A stretch of 64,000 nucleotides of DNA, taken from assembly GCF_021134715.1 (NCBI RefSeq), contig NC_060020.1, positions 3,410,001-3,474,000 on the forward strand. Direction: 5' to 3'. Within the stretch, counting starts at the first letter, position 1. Every line of letters starts with the position of its first letter. Below, in pieces: positions 36,801 through 48,642 of the stretch. Origin of the DNA: Daphnia pulex. Its lineage: Eukaryota; Arthropoda; Branchiopoda; Diplostraca; Daphniidae. The translations under genes and the position numbers were made by a program. The notes below the pieces were generated by a model. The model was not told where the DNA came from and made no database searches. It saw nothing but the letters and a program-made list of their open reading frames with translations.

Positions 36801-38184
36801 TTATTTTATCTCTAGTGTGGGTATTTAAAGTTTAGAAACCAAAAAATTTATGTCATTTTCGAAGAATCCAATGTACTCAGGTTTCTGGCTGGTTGATTCA
36901 GATGACGTTGACACCGGATTTGGGGAAAACCAGTGAAAGTGAGAACACATGAAAGTTAGGAATTAAGGGGCAAAAAGGAAAGAGTAGGACAATATTCCTT
37001 GCAGAACAAACTACAGATTGCACTCAGGTATGAAACTTGAAAAGAAATAGAAAATAAGATCCCGGATCTTAACTTTTCCTCTCGAAACTTTTCTTTTTTT
37101 CCCCCGAGTTTTCCTCCTTTTACATCGAGGTGACCTCAATTCGTTTCCCGTTTATTTAAATTTATTTGTGTTTATATTCATTTTATTGCACTAAATCTGT
37201 TGTTAAACAAACAATGTTCTTTTCTTTCTTATTTTGCAAAAGATAATGACGAATGACGTTAGTAAAAATGATCCCAACTTATGTTTTCAACAAGTCTATA
37301 ATTGGTATAGTTAGTTGATGCTGTAAGATTTTCTAGTTTCAGACCTTTTCGGATGCGGCGTCTGTAATGCCACAGATTTAGGTCACCAATTCCGCTTGCA
37401 TCTTTTTCGTTTCAATCCCTTCCGACAGGAAATTAAAACTGTGATATGTTCGTCGCAATAAGATGGCGCAATCACCACACCGGTTATGACTTATGACAAT
37501 GATGTCAAGTGTATCATTTCACAAATTATTCAGCTGATCTAAAAAAAGAAAAAAAATCCCAGAAAGAGCGATCGCAACTAATATGTTCTCAGCGTAAAAA
37601 TTTAGAATAAGCCAATAATCTATAAAAGAAGAGTTATGTAGGTTAGAAACGAATGATAGTTAGCTATTAAGCCTACTTGATTCCTACACAGATTAATCGA
37701 AGCTGGCCTAATTAAAGAAACTGATCTTATCGATATTTGCACACTTAGACGAAATTCGTAGGGAGGTGAGCTACTAGAGGTTTCCTTCTTGCAAGATATC
37801 CGGAGATTTAGAAAGTTTGTTTTGGGATGATGAAAGTAGGTCAACTGAATTCTTTGGTTTTTGAATCACTCCCCGTAGGCTACTAGAAACGTCTTGTGAC
37901 CCTCCCCTTTTTTCAGTCATTTTGCTGGTCTGTGTTTTGGTGGGTTCGTGTATAGCCAGTAGGGCATCACCGGTTGAAAGCGAAGGTTCATCTTTTTATC
38001 TATGTGCGAGAAAGTGATATATCTTTAGCTGCTGTTGTATTCGAATTTCAAACTAAGTTCATACGTTTGTCTTTCGTGGACTAGTTAACATCTAGGCGTA
38101 CTACTGGCGTAGCTGTTGGTCGTCGTCATTCTTCGTCGACTTCAGCTAGTTCGTCGAACTTACCTCCTGATCAATACCTGGAAA
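33859..38184. other. Intergenic region between MRPS23 and the receptor gene
   Basis: No supported coding gene; open frames of 60-89 codons show no family resemblance. It holds the divergent promoters of MRPS23 (left) and presumably the receptor (right). A segment around 34500-34819 ends in a good donor (AAAAG|GTATGT) and could be a noncoding first exon of the receptor. Three AGATGGCG elements lie at 33998, 34461 and 37461. Confidence 0.4.
34461..34470 (+). promoter_or_regulatory. AGATGGCGCG element (CTCF or YY1/Pho-like)
   Basis: The octamer AGATGGCG recurs at 33998-34005, 34461-34468 and 37461-37468, and the last two read AGATGGCGC. It resembles the core of arthropod CTCF sites and also contains the reverse of the GCCAT core of YY1/Pho. 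Which factor binds, if any, is unknown. Confidence 0.3.
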
Positions 38185-41100
38185 ATGTATTGCATACGGT
38201 TACTGTTGTTGGTGAGTTGCGCCACTTTTGCGGCGTTGGTGCAATCGAGTGACATCATTCTAGACGACGCTTCTCTGCGGTCATCCATCCTAAGAGACAT
38301 CCAACATTCAAACGCCTCCTGCTTTCCCAAGGACACTTGCCGCACAGATAAGGTCAGTGTTATTAGCATTCTTTTTATATTTTTATCTACTTCTTCGAAA
38401 ATGTGTGCAGGATTGGTTAAAGGGCAACGTCCTTTATCTTTTCTTGGAAATGTGATGCTTCCTTATTGCTTTGATGTTTGTGTTAATATTTCCATCTGCT
38501 TCAAATCATTTGACAGGTGAGCCGAATTAGCGATTCCCCAGACTGGACCAAACGCAATTGTCTTTGCGACGATTCGTGCACAAATTTTGGTGATTGCTGT
38601 CCGGATTCAAAACGATTTGAACCTAACCAGCAACGACTAGCGGGAGCTCGCTTCACCTGTTTGCATCTAATGCAATATAACTTCAATTGGATCGTCAATA
38701 AATGTCCAAGTGATTGGAATGATCCTGTTGTGGCGCATGCCTGTGAAACGGAACCAGCTGAATGGCAAGTCCATTTGGACCCCATTAATCACATGCCAGT
38801 GACGAGTCAGGTTTCCGGTGTTACTTATCGAAATCTGAATTGCGCTCAATGCCATCAAGATGTGGCCTACGCCAACAGCCAGTCATCCTCCCTTCGCTTT
38901 TGGTACGTATGAAAGCAATTAGCAAAGATAAGAAAACATGTGCAATACATATGGTCCTCCTTCATTCCTTATCATCTTTCATTTTAATGAATGCCATATT
39001 TTTAACAGGAATCCGAGATTGGAGTGCAACTCCATATTAGCTGGGAGCACAATTCTTAACACAATGAACAAAGATACTCTGGCTTCCAAGGTAAATTGAC
39101 AATAATTTCTTTTTAATCTTTCTCCTCGTCTTTTAACTTGATCTTGCATCATTGTTGAAATAGATCGAGTGGGATAATGAACAGAAGATGTGGGGACTTA
39201 TGGTCGATATCGACGGCAAAGGTGAACAGTTTCATTCTTGCTTTGTTGATCCGGCCCTACCTGATGACCTGCAGTCTTATTTGCGGCCTTGCCAACCTTC
39301 GATGAACGAATGTCCCTTGGATTGGGAAGATGAAGACGTTCGCAGCAAGTGCCTATCGTACACGTCCTTCGTGTACACACCGCAAGAAATCTACCGCAAC
39401 TTCCACTGTGCAATTTGCAACGGTGTCCTACCAGAGGAACTGTCGTGCAATTCACCAGGCATAACCTTTCGTAAATTGCCGGATGCACGCGAATTTAATC
39501 CTTCCGCGTTCGCCCTTCTTTTCGATCTGAAAGACAACGACGGCAATGGAATTGTTGGAAAAGAAAAAAGTTGCCTGGATGGCCAACTTTACGATCCCTT
39601 TTCGCGAAAGTGTCGTACCGTTTATTGTTCACAACCTGGCACGTTCTATCGCGAAGGACGTTGTTATGGATTACCCCCTAATCCTTTATCGGACACAACA
39701 ACAACAACTACTACTACAACAAGTACTACTACAACCATTGCCGATGATGTAACAGCAGTTACCGACGCCAACGAATTCGTATCTCCTAAGCAAAAGGATT
39801 CTAAAGGTTTTTATACCGAAGAACTGGCCAACTCATCAGCCCCTCAGTTGCCGGAGATTATACTGAATATTGCTGATCCTTCAACTGAGATTTCCACCAT
39901 GGAAAACGAAGGTTTTCCGACAACGACGACAACTTTCAATTCGATAATTCCAGTGAACATGACCGATGACGCCCAGAGTTCGACAGAGACGAATTTTACT
40001 TCGTGTCCTAAATTTCTTCTTTCGGAAGACGAAGTAGAATGGCTGGAAAACGGCACCCTTTATGTCCCCTCACACGAAAAACCCTATGAAGTGGGTCAAT
40101 ACGAAAAATCGAAAGACGGAATTTTGATCTGCGCCGAGGGGTTAACGTTGGTTTCCAAGTTTGATCCAGTTCTCGGTTGGGTGACGGTGGCTGGACTGGG
40201 ACTATCTGAAGTGTGTCTAGCTCTCCATTTAATTGCGTTCATCATTAGTCCCGATTTACGCAATTTATCCGGTCGAAATTTGGCATCTTTATCGTTGGCT
40301 CTCTTTGCTGCATACGGCTCTTTCATCATAGCGCAGTTTGTTCCCACTGGTGGCAACATCTGTGTAGCAGTTGCATTGTGCACCTTCTACTTCTTTCTCT
40401 CTGCCTTCTGGTGGACATCAGTTTTAGCGTGGGATGTGTGGCGCACTATCCGATTGGCTACCGTTCAGCTGAGGTGTTCTTCGTCCGGTCAGCAGTGGGG
40501 CAAGTTTATTTTGTATTCGATGTACGCCTGGTTGCTACCTGGATTAATTGTAGCCGCAGCTGTGGCTGTTGAGTACGTTGACACGGATGCTTTTTCCTGG
40601 ATGCCGACAGAATACCGCCCATTTTTTGGTCGCAACGTGTGTTGGTTCGGTCAACGCAAAGCGATTCTGATCTATTTCGCCGCTCCGTTGGCCGTCATCC
40701 TCTCCATTAACCTATTGCTTTTTATCAGTTCGGCTTACATGATCCGTAGTACCACTGCGAAATCTCCTACCTCCAGCAACCAAGCAAGTTCGCGCAAACA
40801 GTTAGGCTTGTACGTTCGACTTGCTCTGATTATGGGTCTTTCTTGGTTAGCTGGTTTGATTGCTGGGGCTGCCGATTTTATGCCTTTGTGGTACGTGTTT
40901 GTTGCCCTGTGTTCGCTTCAGGGTGTTTTCATTCTGTTAGCCTACACCTGCAATCCTAAGGTGGCAAGGTCCATCCGTAACAGGATTTTGGTGTGCCGGA
41001 AAACCAAAGGGCGTCAATCCACTTATCGTACAGCTCTTGTGGGAGGTCTTAGTCGAAGTCAAGACCTCAGACGCTTGGGTAAAGGAGGAAAGGGTAAAGT

Positions 41101-41185
41101 TGAAGCCCGGGATTCACACGACTCGCAGATTTCCCAAACGTCACAAACTTCCCTTACTAAAACAAGTTCAACAACAACTCCGTGA
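38185..41185 (+). CDS. Adhesion/methuselah-like class B GPCR with somatomedin-B domain
   Basis: Four exons, 38185-38352, 38517-38902, 39009-39090 and 39164-41185, join to 885 aa. A signal peptide (MYCIRLLLLVSCATFAALVQS) precedes a somatomedin-B-type Cys cluster (CLCDDSCTNFGDCCPD, about residues 70-85). Two related Cys modules follow, each CPxDWxDxxVxxxC then YRNxxCAxC (about 118-171 and 261-297). A Thr-rich mucin-like stalk runs near 390-405. Seven helices begin near residue 545 (WVTVAGLGLSEVCLALHL) and end with WYVFVALCSLQGVFILLAY. The TM3 FWWTSVLAWDVWRT and loop NVCWFGQ are typical of methuselah-like receptors. I see no GAIN-type GPS cleavage motif. The cytoplasmic tail is basic, then Ser/Thr-rich. 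It is probably a plasma-membrane receptor; its ligand is unknown. The start was chosen because the signal peptide begins there; an in-frame upstream ATG is less likely. Confidence 0.88.
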
Positions 41186-43914
41186 GCAAAAAAAGTAATC
41201 ACGAGAAAGAGCTGATGGTATAACGTGTCTTTTTTTTTTCTCTTTTGCTTTCTGTACATTTAAGATGTGGAATTCGTCCACAGTTGTGCGTTTGTATGTT
41301 GATCTTTTAGAACGCGCTGCGATGTTCACCAATCAGACTGCAAATAATTGATACCAAATGTTTATTATTAATTTTCGTATTGGACGACGCTTGTTTCTCC
41401 ATTAAGATTGGTTGGCTGAAAATTCGTCTATCCATATATGTACTTACTTACTTAAGTGTATGATTACACATTAGCCTGCATAACGTGTTAGTCTATTCTC
41501 CTTTCCCTCTCGTTTCACTAGTCGTAGTTCTTGCTATCTGGATTGTATTCTCCAGTGATTGTATGTCAAATGTGTACGTTATGTTTTCTTTTTGATACTT
41601 GAGTGTGATATAGATCTAACTGTGTATGTTGATAAGTTTTGTGTGGATTCAAAAGTGGGTTTACCAGGTCTCAATTTCAATATCATATTTTAAACGATTT
41701 GTGGAATTTTGTATGTTTCGCATTGTTTTCATTATATTTCACTTATATAGTCTCAATCGAATAGACGGCTATGACAACACATTTAACAATCAGTGTAAAT
41801 ACTTGGATTTTTTTATTATTTTAGTTAATTTTATTTACTTTGTATTTTGTAATAACCAAATTATATTACTACTTGGTATCAAATTACGCAAAACTTGAAT
41901 GTTGCAACAATATTTATCGTCTGCTAATTTACATTCTACATCGCGTTTACATTCTACAAGCGTTTGTGCAAAACAGGAACGGTAAACAGTGAACGCTGTA
42001 CTGTGTGTGACCCGAAGGCCTGGTTACACCCAACAATTACATTTATGACTACCACAAGGGATATTTTATCACTTTCCCTTAGTATGATTCTGAAAGTCCT
42101 TTTAGCATTGTTAAGGGAAATTGCTGTCACACCCCTCTTACCAGGAAGAAGAACACAGTGGATAAGTAAATAATCGAAGAAAGTCCTGTGACTACCAAGT
42201 ACCAACGTCAACTAACAAATCACAATTTTTACTCCATCGTCGGTCCGCGAGTAAAAAGAGGAAAAGTCTGACAAATCCTAGATGTCGCCTAAGTCGACCA
42301 CGGCACCACGCAAGGTAATGAAAACTTCCGGGTAAAATACATAAACTTCATTCGATTTGATTTGCTTAACTCGATCTATTGAAGGTTGTTTTCAAGCAGT
42401 GACGCAGTATTATTGTACGTGTTAGCTTTGTTTTTCAAAATTCGAAATTCAAAAACCCATATGTGATGCTGTTTATAAGCACACACAGGCAGGCAAGATA
42501 TTTTAATTTGAACTAAACTTTACTCTAAGTCCTTAATGAAAAGGATATTTGCCGTTTGTTTTAATATAATGTAATTTTTTTAATTTTTTAATTTTATAGG
42601 TCATACTCATATGCTATTTTGATTTTTTTAATGAAAAAAAATCACAATTAAAGCACTTTGCTTGCTAAACGGCACGCTGCTGCTGCTGCGCGCTGATATG
42701 CTGAGTTGCTGCCCATGCCATGAACATACTTCATGCCATACTTCATGACCATGCAATCAGGTTAAGCGCAAACTAGCGGGGGTAACCGCTGTTAATTTAA
42801 TTCGCTTCGCTTGTACTTTGCATTAATTTGAATTTATTTCAATAGTGAAAAGTAATATCTTTTAATTCATACAATAATAATAATAAGGTTATTTGCAGAA
42901 TTGCAGGATATTAGCATGGTAAATGATATTAGCCTATTAGGATTTAGGATAAGAGGATAACCGAGTAATTCACATTTCACAGGGCGGCAATGCGGCATCG
43001 GAGCTTCAAAAATTGGCACTTGGCAGCACTGCTTTCTGGTTGTCACGAAAGTTCGTCTGCAGTGCAAATGTTTACGTTTAATCTTCACTCTTCAGAGTTC
43101 GTTCCATGGTTCGTTCAGTCGTTCAGTGTCTCAGTGTCTCACGTCTCAGCCTTATTAGCCATATATGCTCACGATTCATAGCCCCACAAATATCTAAGTA
43201 AACTGTTGGACAGTATATCTAGCCTGAAATAGCAAGAGTTCTAATCTCCAGTCTACATTGGACTCAACATGTTACATGCTTCATCGTTCAACAAAATATT
43301 GATGCTGAAGGGAAAATGCTAACAAGTGAGAAAAAAAAAACATCTATCCAAAAGTGAAGAATAGTAGAAGAAGGCAGCCCAGTTTTCGACTGCATGTTCC
43401 AGGTTCGTCAGAGAGGAGATTGATCAATTTCACTCAACTGTCGACTCGAATATTGGATGTTTTTAAAAAAGAAAATCTTCTGTAGACACAAGACACCAGG
43501 TAATTAGGAGACATTTTTATTTCGTTTATTTCTCTCTAAACCATAGCTAATGAGCATTTCACTCAACAGATCTTCAAATCAGAAATTCAAATTAAGAAAT
43601 TCAAATCTCAAAAAAGATCTTCAACAGATCTAGAAACACAAAGGTGATGGAATTCATCTTTGTGGCCAATAGAGCTCTACCGCTTGACAGCATCTAGCCC
43701 GATGTCGTTAAAGATTTCCATCACGGCCCCATGGATAACTCGCTTTCTTGGATCTACTCATTGGCCTCACCTCTGTTTCTGGCCTAATGTCTCGTTTTTC
43801 TGCACAAACGGTCTCAACTCGTTGACTCAACCCACACACCGGACACTCAACTCGTTGAGTGAATTATCGCTTTGTAAGTTCGAACCCTCTATATGCGTGT
43901 CCCGCTGAGAAGAA
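41186..43914. other. Receptor 3' UTR and gene-poor AT-rich DNA
   Basis: The first several hundred bases are probably receptor 3' UTR. Near 42281 an ATG with eleven codons (MSPKSTTAPRK) runs into a GTAATG donor, but I find no matching downstream exon. The rest is AT-rich with no recognised gene. Confidence 0.4.
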
Positions 43915-44494
43915 ATGGCGACCAAAGCCGGCAACACGGGCAATGGTAGGTAAAAACGGTCACCGTCACAGAGGAGTGAAGTTAGCAATTTTTTCAATTT
44001 TTGTTTCAATTTTTTTTCATGTTTATAGCTTGGGATGGGACAGTTGTTTTTTTCTGAACATGTTTCCTACAGAAAATGCATTGACACACAAGTCAAGCAA
44101 GACAAGGTATTATTCTTCCTTCAAAAATTTTTAACTTTTATTTGATGCCATAAACTGTATCTTCTGTCATAGAGGAAGCTATGTGAACATAATCAAGGCC
44201 ATGGGTAATCTTCAGGTTTATTCACCAACTTTGGGGAAGTCACATGAAAAGATGCAGGGCACTACCAGCATGTGTATTTTTCTGAATTTTTTACTCAAGC
44301 AGTTGGTGCTGTTGCCTTACAGCCACAGGCAGGAAAATTATGCTTTGGTTCAGAAAATTGTAAGTTTAATTTTTTGTCTTGACCCCAACACTTTCTGTTA
44401 ATATAATAGATTTTTATGTTGAAAGAGTTAAAAAGTCTGAAAAGCTAACTAAAAAGTGTGTGTATTTGTGTCATAGGGAAAGCTGCTGGAGTAA
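43915..44494 (+). CDS. Possible small spliced gene of unknown function
   Basis: Four segments, 43915-43945, 44073-44106, 44173-44359 and 44477-44494, are bounded by usable GT/AG sites and join in phase to 89 codons plus stop. The product would begin MATKAGNTGN and contain YVNIIKAMGNLQVYSP. I recognise no domain. The short exons and chance of random open frame make this weak; an alternative intron inside the third segment is possible. It could be a lineage-specific gene, a noncoding transcript or nothing. Confidence 0.2.
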
Positions 44495-46185
44495 TCTGGT
44501 GTCGATGCTCATTTGATTCATTTCGTGCCAGCTAGTGAAAGCCGAAAGGCATGTCGAATTCAAGTTGAGCTGCTGCGGGCTGTCTCTGAAAGCAAGCAAT
44601 CCAGCCGTTGCGTTCAGTCATTTGAACAGGAATCTAATGGCTGTCAATAGGTGGCTGTCAAAAGTTGGCTGGAATGTCCACCAGATAGCGCGAGTGTCTT
44701 CAGGGACGCATTTCGGCCATTTTGTTCCAAGACACAGCAGAAATGGGTTGCTGGTTGTGACGTTTCTCGCGATGAAAATTAAAAGGTATTTCTTGTTAAT
44801 TTCCTATTGTTATTGATTGTAAAATGTTTATGTGAAAATGTTACAGGTTATTTATCACGTAGAAACCAATTTGCCAAATCATTCAACTCAGACTTGGAAT
44901 TGCCTGTACATTGCCGAAATGGCGTGCCTCGTGTGTCTCGCTGCCTGTTCTTAGGCGTACGTCTCATCCCAATGATCCCATGCAACAGTAAAAAGTAATT
45001 ATTTTGATCAAATGTCTTGCAAAAGTACTACAGATTTAGTTTACATGACTAGAGAGTAGACCAGTTAACTCTGCTACTATAGAAATTTTGAATCAGATTT
45101 AAAAGTTATTCTGTTGGGCTGCGCAGTTATCTGTTACTCTTTGTATTCTTTTGTCTGACGAGTGTGTACACAGTTGTGTTTCTCAAAAATAATTTTATTT
45201 TCTTAAATAGGTATTACAAACGCTTCTTTAACGCTGTTGGCCACCTTGTTGCAGCCAAATGGTGAAAGGTGTGACGAAGACAGATTAAACCGGTGTATGC
45301 AGCATGAGGTTGCAGTGTAATCCAGAAGTAGCTGCGCTGGTGCTACCCTGAAATTGCTGTGCTGTTCTAGCTGAGCTGTTCCATCTTGATTCCTGACTTG
45401 AAAATTTTGTGTTGTTTGCCTGCCAGTATTTTGTGTTGTTACTTCAAATAGTTTGATCTGTCGTCTTTTGAGTTTTCATTCAATCATGCAGTATACGACT
45501 GAGGCAACCTGATCAATGTCAGGTTTGACACAGTCGAGAACTGCTAGATAAAACAAGCTTTCTGCGCCAAACAAATAATAACTTGCATATAACTTGCATC
45601 ATGTTATTATCGCGGTAGAGAAAGCGACAGGCCCCCCCCCCCTGGGGGCCACAGGAAAAATATGTATGACAATATAAATTTTGAAATAAACTTATTATGA
45701 TCCAGTAAAATATCATATATAAAATCGTTCGAATAAAATTTTCGCAAAAAATTTTTAATAACTTTGTGTAAAGGGGATTTTTTAAAATTTTTTTTCAAAA
45801 ACAAAAGTCTGGACTTAGCAGAAATAATGGAAGGTGGACTTTGAATTTTAGGCATATTGTTGGACTTGGACTTTGAATTTTATAAAAAAATTGTATGTTC
45901 TTGAAATGGTAAACAAAATGAGTTTGAATTTTTATTGTTGTATTTTTATTGTTTTGTTTAGTTCACAAAGCATTCAGAAATAGTTTCTCACATCATGCGA
46001 TATCAAAAGAAAGAAAGGTACTTCAGGAGAAAATAGAGACATACACGTGATTTTTCGATCAATCTTATATTTCAGCAATCTTTCAACACATCCAGAGAAA
46101 TACTTCAAAACTTCGATGTATAGGTCGGAGCAACATAGTAGTGGTGACATAGTCGGGAGAATTGTTGGTTTAATACATATGAACC
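44495..46185. other. Gene-poor AT-rich stretch
   Basis: Nothing I can name. A C-run next to a G-run near 45632-45650 forms a short GC inverted repeat in AT-rich surroundings. Open frames are short, with no family resemblance. Confidence 0.4.
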
Positions 46186-46982
46186 TCAGATGGTAGTACT
46201 TTGGAGCAGGGTAATACTTAAATTCCTCGATGTGGTATTCCAGGCTGCGTACGTGGATGTGTAATAGGCGGCTTCTTCGGTGTAGTACTTGGGAGCTGCG
46301 GTGTTGTAGCTAGGTGTAGCGTAGGTCGTGGTGTAGTAGACTGGAGCATCAGTACGAAAGAGCAGCTTCTGGGTAGTAAGTAGGGACTGCGTAATACTTG
46401 GTCGCCTCAGTTGTGGTTGTGTAGATCTGACAGAGAAGGACTTTCCCGCTTCGGTGTAGTATTCGGCCGTTTTGGTGGAGTAATCAGCGGGAGCCTCGGT
46501 GTAGCAACTGGGAACAGAGTAGTACTTAGAAAAATAGGTGCAGTAAGTAAATGAGAACAGAGTAATACTTCGGAGCCTCGGTGTAGTCGGATGGGACAGC
46601 ATGCATTGTCATGTAGTAATCCGTCGCCTTGGTGGTGTAGTAACTCGGGGCAGAGTAATACTTCAGGGCGTCAGTGTAATGACCCGGGGCAGCGTAAGTT
46701 GTGGTATAAAACTCCGGTGCTTCAGTGGTGTAGTACTTGAAGACTTCGGTGCAGGAACTGGTCGTTGCGTAAGTTAGGAAGGCGGCGGCGTTGCGGTTTA
46801 GTTTGCGGAATACCACGGAGACATCGGTACACCAGTGGTCGATCCAGCCATCAACGATACAAAATCCAACAGGAGCAAGACGCCAGTTATCTAAACAAGA
46901 AATAAATTTAAACATTAGAACAACATTAGAACAAAATAAATTGATACAAAAATCAATGTAAAAAAAAAGAATATTTACCCAT
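46186..46982 (-). pseudogene. Broken Tyr-Tyr-Thr repeat gene, copy 2
   Basis: Minus strand. A first exon ending ATGG|GTAAATATTC (start at 46982) and an exon from 46890 match copy 1 in structure. The exon has a leader-like frame (GVLLLL...MAGSTTGVPMSP) and then many YYT/YYTEAP/YYTTTYAAP repeats resembling a secreted or cuticle-like repeat family known to me from Daphnia. The repeats switch reading frame at least twice and meet stops (for example at 46526), so no intact product can be read. It may be a decayed tandem duplicate; sequencing errors cannot be excluded. Confidence 0.55.
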
Positions 46983-47068
46983 AATTGAGAATCGGTTACA
47001 CGATGAGGAATCCAGTTGGTGACAGATAAGGCACTGCTGGGCACGACTTCTTTTTTCAACGACTCCTT

Positions 47069-47594
47069 TTACGCACAGTAATTCTTCGGTACGTAGGTGT
47101 AGTAGCTCGGGGCAACGTAGGTTGTAGTGTAGTACTTAAGCGCTTCGGTGTCGTAGTAATGCGGGGCCTCGGTGTAGTAGGCAGGGGCGGCATACATAGA
47201 CGTGTAGTATTGCGCTTGTAGTACTTAGGAGCCTCGGTGTAGTACTCCGCCTCTGGTGATGTAACTCAGGGTTCGGGGTAGCAACTCGGGGCATCATGAA
47301 TTGTAACACTCTTGAGCCTGGGTGGTGTAGGAACCGGTTTTTTCGTATGTTGTTGTTGTGTAGTAAGGCGGCAGCGTTGCGGTTTGGCATCCGCCATACC
47401 CAGGAGACATCGGTACACCAGTGGTCGACCCAGCCATACAGCATACACCACCCAACAGCATACGACGCCTTAGTTAACTTGACAGTAAAAAAAAATTCAA
47501 ACATTAATATTCAATAGTAACTTACATAATAAAACAAACAGAAAATAATTGCCATTATCAAATAATTCCATATAAAGACAGAATATTTACCCAT
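47069..47594 (-). pseudogene. Broken Tyr-Tyr-Thr repeat gene, copy 1
   Basis: Minus strand. A first coding exon of four bases (ATG G, 47591-47594) has the donor GTAAATATTC; a second exon starts at 47468. The spliced frame (MGVVCCWVVYAVW) ends early, while the repeat frame (LLGGVCCMAGSTTGVPMSP, then PYYTTTTYEKTGSYTT) lies in another phase and also hits a stop. The C-terminal part is open again (KYYTTTYVAPSYYTYVP) and ends at 47069. The promoter looks intact (TATA at 47701-47710), so the locus may still be transcribed. Confidence 0.55.
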
Positions 47595-47700
47595 GGTTGC
47601 GAACTGGCAATACGGTGAAGAAGGCAGATGGAGAGTGCGCTGCAGTTGTTTCCGTGTCGGAGATGCTCACTCGACTGACTTTCCTTCGCCTTTTCTCTCT

Positions 47701-47710
47701 CCTTTATATA
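47701..47710 (-). promoter_or_regulatory. TATA box of repeat-gene copy 1
   Basis: TATATAAAGG on the minus strand, 107 bp upstream of the ATG at 47594, which leaves room for a short 5' UTR. It is the clearest core promoter element in the window. Confidence 0.55.
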
Positions 47711-47786
47711 CGATTTTTTTTCTCACCCTTACCTCTAAAGCCTTGCGGGTGTTCTACCTGCTTGATAATGAAGCAAAACGGCCGTC

Positions 47787-48385
47787 CTCACCCAACCTCT
47801 AGACCACTGCATATATGACAAGTTTTACCTTTTATGTAATGATCTCCCTGACCTTCGAGCGTTAAGGACATGCAAACTAACCTTTCTTTCTACAGGTAGA
47901 CGTTGCCGGGGATGGGTCTACAAAAACAAATATCAAAATGAATACCAAATGGTTATACGTAACACATCCCGTTCTTACCCAACCTCTACACCACTGCATG
48001 ACACGTTTTTCGCAAAGATCTCCGTGACCTTCGAGTGTGTTACTGGCCTTTCCTTCTGCAGGTTGCTGGGGGTGGGTCTACAACAACCAATATCAAAATG
48101 AATACCAAATGGTTATTTAACACGTGTCGTTCTCACCCAACCTCTAAACCACATGACGCGTTTTTCGTAATGGTCTCCGTTACCTTCTGGTGTGAAGGAC
48201 ATGCGGACGCTCCCTTCCTTTTGCAGGTTGACTTTGCTGGGGATGGGTCTACACACAAAAATATCAAAATGAAATACCAAATGGTTATGTAACGCATCCC
48301 GTTCTCACCCAACCTCTACACCACTGCATGAAACTTTTTTACCTTTTACATAATAATCTCTGTGACCTTCGAGTGTGTACCTTTC
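47787..48385. repeat. Tandem repeat of about 160-171 bp units
   Basis: The phrases CCCAACCTCTA(C)ACCACTGCAT, GACCTTCGAG and GATGGGTCTACA followed by ATCAAAATGAATACCAAATGG recur. The GGGTCTACA anchors lie near 47914, 48074 and 48244, giving spacings of about 160 and 171 bp, with partial units at both ends. No ORF runs through it. It could be a local minisatellite or decayed mobile-element DNA. Confidence 0.75.
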
Positions 48386-48642
48386 ACCGGCTGGCTGCAA
48401 CCTAATAAAGCTGTTGTTACCTTATTATAGCTTTTATAAAATAAAAGAACATGATTTCCTTTAGAAATATTAAATTATATTAGAAATATACAATTTTAAT
48501 GTTTAGCAAGTCTTTTCATGGTGGAATGTTAACAAAAGAAAGAAAATGTTAAACTGCTTTACTCTAACTTTCTAAACAGATTTCATATCAAAAGAAAGAT
48601 TGACACAAGCTAAGGGTACAATCTGAAATGATCAGTCAGGAT

